Position numbers and translations under genes: made by a program. Positions 6,125 through 10,345 of a stretch of DNA of 10,345 nucleotides are shown in pieces. The DNA comes from Candidatus Fibrimonadales bacterium (GTDB lineage Bacteria; Fibrobacterota; Fibrobacteria; Fibrobacterales; Fibrobacteraceae). Location of the stretch: NCBI GenBank assembly GCA_009777135.1, contig WRMM01000048.1, forward strand, positions 1 to 10,345, in the 5' to 3' direction. Positions within the stretch are counted from its first letter, which is position 1; each line of letters opens with the position of its first letter. Below the pieces are notes generated by a model. The model had not been told where the DNA came from and ran no database searches. It saw only the letters and a list, made by a program, of their open reading frames with translations.

Positions 6125-8452
6125 CTATTCTGCAATTTTATGCAACATCGGCACGGCTATATCAACGTGGTCGCAGTTAATCTCACCCAAGCCATCCATT
6201 TCAAAAACCAGTTGCTTAACTTCGCTCAAAGGAATATCCACTGGATATTCCTGGCCGTATCCAAGCTTCCCTGTGTCTATCAGCAAATTTCCATCGCCAA
6301 AGATTTTCACCTGAACGCCATTGCTGCAAAATTCATCTTCATCCAATCCCAAAATAGCGGTCAATCTCTCATATTTACCGCCTAAATTGTAGCTAAGCAT
6401 TCCATTGGCGTGCGTGCCTATGCCTCTGCTGTAGCGTTTTTTCGCAATGGTCAAAGGCTTGCCCGTAACAGACCTGTCAATTCGCAAATTGCCCCAATCC
6501 TGGCGATGCTCAGAAGGAACTCCAAGCCACTCCGCATTTTCTGGCAAATCAATGCTAAACTCTTGCGGAGCAAAAAACTTTGTGCCTGCGCCATCTGATT
6601 TTAACTTTGCAATGATAAGCCTGTAATTATTGGTTATAATTGTATCGAAAATCATATCCATCGGATAAATTTGCTCAAAGCGGTCGCATACAGTTGCAAT
6701 GCGGCGCTCAACAGCTTTTTCATGATATGTTTTGCTGTCCCAGCAATCCAAGCCCCTTACATAATAAACTTCGCCATTATATTTTTTCAAAAGTTCGTTT
6801 AATCTTTGCGGATTCAAGGAATTGTAATGAATAGCGTTCATTCCATAGCCAATAAAATGCCAAGGTCTTGCATAAACAAATATGCGATTTTTCTCAGGCT
6901 CGTTTCTTACCCATTTCAAAATTTCCACTTCTTCTGTTGTTAAGTGATTGCGGTTATACATTATGTTTTTCTCAAAACTCTCATTATACCTCAAAGTATT
7001 TCCCCACAAAATAGCAGCTGCAGCAAGCACAAAAAACAAGCGATTTTCTTTTGGCAAAATAAAGCTAGCCTTGTCTATGGCAAAAGCGCAGAAAAATGCC
7101 ATAACAGGGAATATTACAAGGGTGTATCTTTGGTTTATTTGAATAGACAAATCTCCAGAAACATTTTCAAATATCATATAAATTTGCGGAAAGTAGAGGA
7201 GAAAGAATGCTAGGATGGGAATATAATATAATTGAGAGTTTTTCTTTTTTTGGTAAGCGTTTTTGTTATTGTAAAATTCTTTTATGGCAAAAACTATTAG
7301 CAAAACAATTCCGCACACAGCTAAAATTGTGAATGAGCTTAAAAATGGATTTCTAAGCAATCCCTGTTTGTCCAATTCGGTATTAACTGTTATTTCCCAA
7401 GCCTTTTTTATGTTCTCAATAAAATGCCCATGAGCGCTGAATTCCCCGCCTTGAAACCCATAACCTTGATAATAGCTTATAGTTAAAAGAATAGGCGCGC
7501 AGAATATGGAAAGCGTTAGCATAAAAATTGGAAATGGAGAGTTAAGAACATTTTTCATTGTCCATTGCCCATTGCTCATTCTAAATATCGAAGTTGCCGC
7601 AAAAGCTCCCAAGCAAAATATAGTTTCTTGCCTTGTTTGAGCGAAAAATGCTAGGGCCAAGGCCAGCAAAATCCAATGCCTTATTGTGTTTCTGTCCCAT
7701 GCCCATTTAAATAAAAATACGGAGAGAGCAAATAAAAATGCGTAAAGAGGCTCAACCGAAGCGGAGCGAAACTGAAAAAGCGTTGTGGGCTGCGCTGCAA
7801 AAATCGCGGCAGTTAAAAAGGCTAAATTATTGTTTGCAGTCCATGCGCGAACCGCAAAGTAAAGCAAAAAAATCGTTGCCAAAAGCAAAAATAATTGCAG
7901 GGAAAAAATCCATTTTAAATCATGCCCAAAAAACGGTATGCCAAGCGCATATATAAAAGGCTGTCCCTTGGTTTTAAAATTATGCACGCTTTTGTGGCAT
8001 TTTAAATTCATGCTCTCGTCAAATTCGCCCTCATCGCAAGAGCCTGCTATTTGGTTAGCATACATGTTTTGCGCAGTGGACATAAAAATGCTTTCATCGC
8101 TTTGAACTCTGTGCCTCGGAGCAATCCAAGCCAAGCACACAAAGATAGCAAGGCCAGCGACTATAATCACGGGGGTTGCAGGGATTAGAGATTTGAGATT
8201 TGGGATTAGACTTTTTATCCATTCTCTGAAATCTTTTGCCAAGCTTATTATTAGCCCCAAGCCAAATATGAATTGAGTAAGGTATAGCCAGAACGGCAAG
8301 TTTAACTCTAAATTGGCAATGAACTTCTTTTGCCCTAAATAGTTTGGCGCAGCATAAATTAAAAGCGGAATAGCAAGAGCCAATATCAAAACCCCGATAC
8401 CCCCGATTAAAGGGTTAACTTGATTTTTTGTTTTTAGCTCTTCGTTTTTCAT
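6125..8452 (-). CDS. GT-C-like polytopic glycosyltransferase with C-terminal NPCBM domain
   Basis: 775 residues. The first 480 or so hold roughly ten or more membrane segments, beginning at about 17-36, 53-72 and 93-111. The loop after the third carries QSDESIF with Asp119-Glu120, the usual place for the catalytic/metal-binding acid of GT-C enzymes (PMT/ArnT type), and a KGQPFIYALG block at 162-171 as in that superfamily. Such enzymes transfer sugars from lipid-linked donors on the outer face of the membrane. Residues about 490-640 are soluble. Residues about 650-772 match an NPCBM domain (SRGIGTHANGMLSYNL, FCSNGVQVKIFGDG), a beta-sandwich carbohydrate-binding module best known from glycosidases. 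Acceptor and sugar cannot be told. The start overlaps the previous stop as ATGA, with AGGAA just upstream, so translation is probably coupled. Three heptamer-repeat tracts lie in the gene. Confidence 0.72.
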   Translation of the reverse strand: MKNEELKTKNQVNPLIGGIGVLILALAIPLLIYAAPNYLGQKKFIANLELNLPFWLYLTQFIFGLGLIISLAKDFREWIKSLIPNLKSLIPATPVIIVAGLAIFVCLAWIAPRHRVQSDESIFMSTAQNMYANQIAGSCDEGEFDESMNLKCHKSVHNFKTKGQPFIYALGIPFFGHDLKWIFSLQLFLLLATIFLLYFAVRAWTANNNLAFLTAAIFAAQPTTLFQFRSASVEPLYAFLFALSVFLFKWAWDRNTIRHWILLALALAFFAQTRQETIFCLGAFAATSIFRMSNGQWTMKNVLNSPFPIFMLTLSIFCAPILLTISYYQGYGFQGGEFSAHGHFIENIKKAWEITVNTELDKQGLLRNPFLSSFTILAVCGIVLLIVFAIKEFYNNKNAYQKKKNSQLYYIPILAFFLLYFPQIYMIFENVSGDLSIQINQRYTLVIFPVMAFFCAFAIDKASFILPKENRLFFVLAAAAILWGNTLRYNESFEKNIMYNRNHLTTEEVEILKWVRNEPEKNRIFVYARPWHFIGYGMNAIHYNSLNPQRLNELLKKYNGEVYYVRGLDCWDSKTYHEKAVERRIATVCDRFEQIYPMDMIFDTIITNNYRLIIAKLKSDGAGTKFFAPQEFSIDLPENAEWLGVPSEHRQDWGNLRIDRSVTGKPLTIAKKRYSRGIGTHANGMLSYNLGGKYERLTAILGLDEDEFCSNGVQVKIFGDGNLLIDTGKLGYGQEYPVDIPLSEVKQLVFEMDGLGEINCDHVDIAVPMLHKIAE
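7546..7580. repeat. Five 7-nt tandem repeats (NNNCATT) in the glycosyltransferase gene
   Basis: On the plus strand the units are GAACATT, TTTCATT, GTCCATT, GCCCATT and GCTCATT, in perfect register. They encode about residues 291-302 (MSNGQWTMKNVL), between two membrane segments. The period of 7 is not a multiple of 3, so the repeat is a DNA feature rather than a protein repeat. Confidence 0.65.
8181..8208. repeat. Four 7-nt tandem repeats (GRGATTW) in the glycosyltransferase gene
   Basis: Plus-strand units are GGGATTA, GAGATTT, GAGATTT and GGGATTA. They encode about residues 82-91 (LIPNLKSLIP), in the loop before the third membrane segment. Confidence 0.65.
8422..8449. repeat. Degenerate 7-nt tandem repeats at the start of the glycosyltransferase gene
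   Basis: Plus-strand units are GATTTTT, TGTTTTT, AGCTCTT and CGTTTTT, ending one base before the CAT of the start codon. They encode the charged N-terminus (about residues 2-11, KNEELKTKNQ). This tract is A/T-rich and so weaker evidence of periodicity than the other two. Confidence 0.4.
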
Positions 8453-8760
8453 CTTCCTTTTTCTTTTATAACGATATGTTCTTTTTCTATGGAATTTTTG
8501 AACTTATTTGTTAATTTTGCATAGTCAAAAACGTCCACTGCAAAAGGCAGGCCTGCCTCTGCCGTAGAGCGCTCAATAGCAATCATGCGCTCCAAAGAAA
8601 TTATGTGCCCAGTCACTATTGCCAAGTCCAAATCGGCATCTAGATTTGGTTCGCTTTCTGCAACGCGAGAGCCAAAAGCCTTGACTTCCGCATCGGGCAG
8701 TTCTCGTTCAAAAATTTGGAGTATAGTATCCAAGTCCGTAGCATTTACATGGAGCGGCAT
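8449..8760 (-). CDS. Small MNT-type nucleotidyltransferase
   Basis: 103 residues of the minimal nucleotidyltransferase fold (NTP_transf_2). The Gly30-Ser31 motif in KAFGSRV is followed after 11 residues by the D-x-D pair Asp43/Asp45 in DADLDLAIV; Asp76 in FAVDVFDY is the likely third metal-binding carboxylate. Proteins of this size usually pair with a HEPN protein, either as MNT-HEPN toxin-antitoxin modules (where MNT AMPylates the HEPN RNase) or as orphan modifiers. No HEPN gene is adjacent. The gene lies 8 nt after purC, with AGGAAA at a suitable distance before ATG 8760, and its TGA overlaps the next start. Substrate unknown. A 14-nt palindrome (8545-8558) encodes AEAGLP. Confidence 0.75.
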   Translation of the reverse strand: MPLHVNATDLDTILQIFERELPDAEVKAFGSRVAESEPNLDADLDLAIVTGHIISLERMIAIERSTAEAGLPFAVDVFDYAKLTNKFKNSIEKEHIVIKEKGR

Positions 8761-8768
8761 GATGTTTC

Positions 8769-9653
8769 CTATAGCTCAGGCTGTTTTCCTGTTAGCCTTG
8801 CAAATATATCCACATATTTATCCAAAGTATTTTTAACAACGTCTGCGGGGACTTCCGGGCCAGGATATTCCTTGTTCCAGTCAAGAGTTTCCAGCCAGTC
8901 TCGAATATACTGCTTGTCAAAGCTTTCCTGATTTTCTCCCTCTTTATATTTTTCCGCAGGCCAGTACCTTGAAGAATCCGGCGTTAGAATTTCGTCTATC
9001 AAAACTGTTTTGCCATCTATTTCGCCAAACTCAAATTTTGTGTCTGCCAAAATAATGCCTTTGCCGGCAGCAAAATTCCTTGCCTTGCTGTAAACTTCCA
9101 AAGTTAGGTCTCGCAGTACCGCCGCAATTTTTTCCCCAACTATCGGAATAGTCTGCTCGTAGGATATGTTTTCATCGTGCCCGGTTTCTGCTTTGGTGCT
9201 TGGAGTGTAGATTGCAGGCTCTATTTTTGCGCATAGTTTCATTCCGGATGGCAAAACATGGCCGCAAATTTTGCCGTTTTTTTGATAGTCTTTCCAGCCA
9301 GAGCCAACTATATAGCCTCTAGCTATGCACTCAACGTCATGGCGTTTTGCTTTTTTTACAAGCATTGAACGGCCTCGCAGATAATCTGCATAAGGTTTAA
9401 GCACGGCAGGATATTCGTCAACATTTGCCGTAACCAAATGATTTGGCATGCCAAGCTGCTCAAACCAAAAGAGCGAAAGCTGGTTCAAGATTTTGCCTTT
9501 GCCAGGTATAGGCGTTGGAAGCACTACGTCAAAAGCGGAAATACGATCGCTCGCTACCATTAGGAAGTGTTCTCCTAAATCATACATGTCGCGAACTTTG
9601 CCTTGGTGAAACAAGGGAACCGCTGTTACTGGGGTTTCAAATTTTAAAGACAT
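8769..9653 (-). CDS. purC: Phosphoribosylaminoimidazole-succinocarboxamide synthase (SAICAR synthase)
   Basis: 294 residues, the longer bacterial form. It ligates aspartate to carboxyaminoimidazole ribonucleotide with ATP, a late step of purine biosynthesis in the cytosol. Family motifs appear in order: GKVRDMYDLG (18-27, nucleotide-binding), ASDRISAFDVVLP (34-46), ARGYIVGSGWKDYQ (111-124), TPSTKAETGHDENIS (150-164), ADTKFEFG (203-210) and LIDEILTPDSSRYW (218-231, metal-binding and SAICAR site). Length and ends look complete. ATG 9653 is the only sensible start, as the conserved region begins 17 residues in. No Shine-Dalgarno precedes it; a TATATT box ends 6 nt upstream, so the mRNA may be leaderless. 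It is the first gene of an operon with the nucleotidyltransferase and the glycosyltransferase; no other pur genes are near. Confidence 0.96.
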   Translation of the reverse strand: MSLKFETPVTAVPLFHQGKVRDMYDLGEHFLMVASDRISAFDVVLPTPIPGKGKILNQLSLFWFEQLGMPNHLVTANVDEYPAVLKPYADYLRGRSMLVKKAKRHDVECIARGYIVGSGWKDYQKNGKICGHVLPSGMKLCAKIEPAIYTPSTKAETGHDENISYEQTIPIVGEKIAAVLRDLTLEVYSKARNFAAGKGIILADTKFEFGEIDGKTVLIDEILTPDSSRYWPAEKYKEGENQESFDKQYIRDWLETLDWNKEYPGPEVPADVVKNTLDKYVDIFARLTGKQPEL

Positions 9654-9656
9654 GTG

Positions 9657-9670
9657 GGTAATATAGAAAA
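9657..9670 (-). promoter_or_regulatory. Possible purC promoter -10 box
   Basis: On the minus strand TTTTCTATATTACC, identical over 14 nt to the sequence before nuoM. TATATT (9660-9665) ends 6 nt before the purC ATG, which would place transcription start at or next to the start codon. TTGACT occurs upstream but only 10 nt away, too close for a standard -35. Confidence 0.4.
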
Positions 9671-9743
9671 AAATCAGTCAATATACAGCCAGAGCAGATA
9701 ATCGTGAGCAAATTAAAGGATTGAGATAGATGGAATACTCTGC

Positions 9744-9962
9744 ATGGACAAAAAACAACTGGAATTTTCTGTATTTTGCATTGAGTCTATTGCTGAAAAA
9801 CTTGGGCAAACAGGGGATGTTGTTTATGAAATGCTCACAAAAGAAAGCAACATTTTAAACGATTACATTGTCCCTTGCTACGATGTTTTGCATACGCAGG
9901 GCAAGGAGTATATAGTTGAAGATATTATAGATGTTATGAAACAGAAAGGTGTAGAAGTATGA
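9744..9962 (+). CDS. DUF3791 domain protein
   Basis: 72 residues, near the usual length of DUF3791 proteins. The helical pattern MDKKQLEFSVFCIESIAEKL followed by a block with VYEMLTKES, a DYIVPCYDVLHTQG segment and a C-terminal VEDIIDVMKQKGVEV fits that family. These small proteins are typically found directly before a DUF3990 protein. The pairing, in which DUF3990 has an ADP-ribosyltransferase-like fold, suggests a toxin-antitoxin-like or modifier pair, but this is inferred from gene neighbourhoods. The stop overlaps the next start as ATGA. No strong Shine-Dalgarno is seen; ATG 9744 is preceded by GGA 10 nt upstream. The gene is intact while its partner is not. Confidence 0.75.
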   Translation: MDKKQLEFSVFCIESIAEKLGQTGDVVYEMLTKESNILNDYIVPCYDVLHTQGKEYIVEDIIDVMKQKGVEV

Positions 9963-10036
9963 TTTTATATCATGGCTCATATTTAACAATTAAAAAACCT
10001 GATTTGCAATTTGTTTCAAGCGAGGAGATGAAATGA
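9959..10036 (+). pseudogene. DUF3990 protein, N-terminal remnant (25 codons)
   Basis: ATG 9959 overlaps the DUF3791 stop and opens MILYHGSYLTIKKPDLQF, the typical start of DUF3990 proteins, in which the YHGS motif corresponds to the NAD-binding start of ADP-ribosyltransferase-like folds. After about 18 residues the resemblance ends and the frame closes at TGA 10034. The family is usually around 150 residues or more, so most of the domain, including the catalytic part, is missing. The sequence beyond the joint is of different origin. Confidence 0.68.
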
Positions 10037-10151
10037 AAGCGAATAAACTTCTTTTGAGGGAAAGTTTTTTGACAGGCTGTTTGAGCTCGCTAAATTTGAC
10101 CAGAACAATTTAAGAAGCCCAATATACAATGCTTTACCAAATGTCTGTTAA
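10033..10151 (+). pseudogene. Possible Rpn/PD-(D/E)XK transposase-family remnant, middle part
   Basis: ATG 10033 (AGGAG 7 nt upstream) starts MKANKLLLRE and runs out of frame to TAA 10111. From 10047 another frame is open, reading GKFFDRLFELAKFDQNNLRS to TAA 10149. Dropping one T from the run at 10065-10070 joins the two into RE-KVFDRLFELAK. This resembles the helical region after the nuclease domain in Rpn-like recombination-promoting nucleases (FERLFE-AE type). The nuclease domain itself is absent. Weak evidence from a short stretch. Confidence 0.35.
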
Positions 10152-10345
10152 ACTTTTTTCTAACTTTACTGATATGGAATACTCGCTATACACTGCTCGT
10201 ATGATGGCCAAGGCTGACCGCAAGGCTCAGCTGGAATATGCCGAGGAAAAGGGCGTTATTAGAGTCGCTAGGAATATGCTCAAAGACGGGCTTAGCCTTG
10301 CACGTGTGGCTCGTATAACCCAATTGCCGAAAGAAGAAATTATGG
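10129..10345 (+). pseudogene. Possible Rpn-type C-terminal region (runs off the window)
   Basis: A frame open from 10114 reads MSVKLFSNFTDMEYSLYTAR and then LEYAEEKGVIRVARNMLKDG and LSLARVARITQLPKEEIM, and leaves the window open. The last part matches the common C-terminus of Rpn-like PD-(D/E)XK proteins (a YAEEKG-like charged helix, then VARNML-DGLS, a helix-turn-helix-like I-x-x-I-T-x-L-P-x-E-E-I). It is in a different frame from the preceding remnant. ATG 10129 or 10141 could start a short protein, but neither has a Shine-Dalgarno. The right end of the gene cannot be judged. Confidence 0.45.

Noticed and set aside
5693..6385. Plus-strand ORF of 230 codons.
   Set aside because: It lies antisense to the primase, helicase and glycosyltransferase sequences, whose conserved motifs are on the other strand, and has no recognisable protein pattern.
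8545..8558. 14-nt palindrome AGGCAGGCCTGCCT in the nucleotidyltransferase gene.
   Set aside because: Short, encodes ordinary residues (AEAGLP) and is not associated with any other signal; too likely by chance to be a finding.
1..10345. CRISPR arrays, tRNA or rRNA genes.
   Set aside because: No regularly spaced direct repeats and no cloverleaf or rRNA-like sequence were seen on either strand by eye.

Overview
The window (about 10.3 kb, AT-rich, many ATA, AGA and AGG codons) looks like the chromosome of a bacterium. Some starts have a Shine-Dalgarno sequence, the genes sit in tightly overlapping operons, and the left edge carries a bacterial-type complex I gene. The phylum cannot be fixed from the sequence. 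The accessory genes (YhcG nuclease, DUF3791/DUF3990, a possible Rpn-type nuclease remnant, a PIN toxin) are of kinds common in gut or anaerobic Gram-negative lineages, but that is only an impression.

Left edge (1-796, minus): the N-terminal half of a NuoM-type proton-pumping subunit of NADH:quinone oxidoreductase, running out of the window. From about 970 to 6124 lies a stretch dominated by broken genes of mobility and genetic-conflict systems. They are: a frameshifted integrase-like N-terminus (1114-1615); a C-terminal remnant of a UvrD-type helicase with a terminal HTH (1600-2463); an unrecognised two-frame remnant (2566-2822); one intact gene, a YhcG/DUF1016 PD-(D/E)XK nuclease (3078-4088); a short + strand remnant directly after it; and on the minus strand a truncated PIN toxin, the C-terminus of its putative antitoxin and about 20 codons resembling the start of a DarT toxin. 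Last comes the primase-helicase protein of a TOTE-type conflict system, split by an out-of-frame deletion (4556-6124).

Right of this is an intact minus-strand operon read purC (SAICAR synthase), then a small MNT-type nucleotidyltransferase, then a 775-residue polytopic GT-C-like membrane protein ending in an NPCBM carbohydrate-binding domain. The genes are separated by 8 nt and by an ATGA overlap. The membrane-protein gene carries three tracts of degenerate 7-nt tandem repeats that keep its frame open. Diverging from purC, on the plus strand, is a second decayed accessory cluster: an intact DUF3791 gene, a DUF3990 toxin-like gene cut to 25 codons, and frameshifted remnants of what may be an Rpn/PD-(D/E)XK transposase-family gene running off the right edge.

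Overall this reads as housekeeping genes (nuo, purC, a cell-envelope gene) flanking a defence/mobility island in advanced decay. No tRNA, rRNA or CRISPR array was seen. No complete new system was found. The most noteworthy items are the collapsed TOTE gene, the mosaic of toxin and antitoxin ends, the heptamer tracts, and perfect palindromes inside yhcG.
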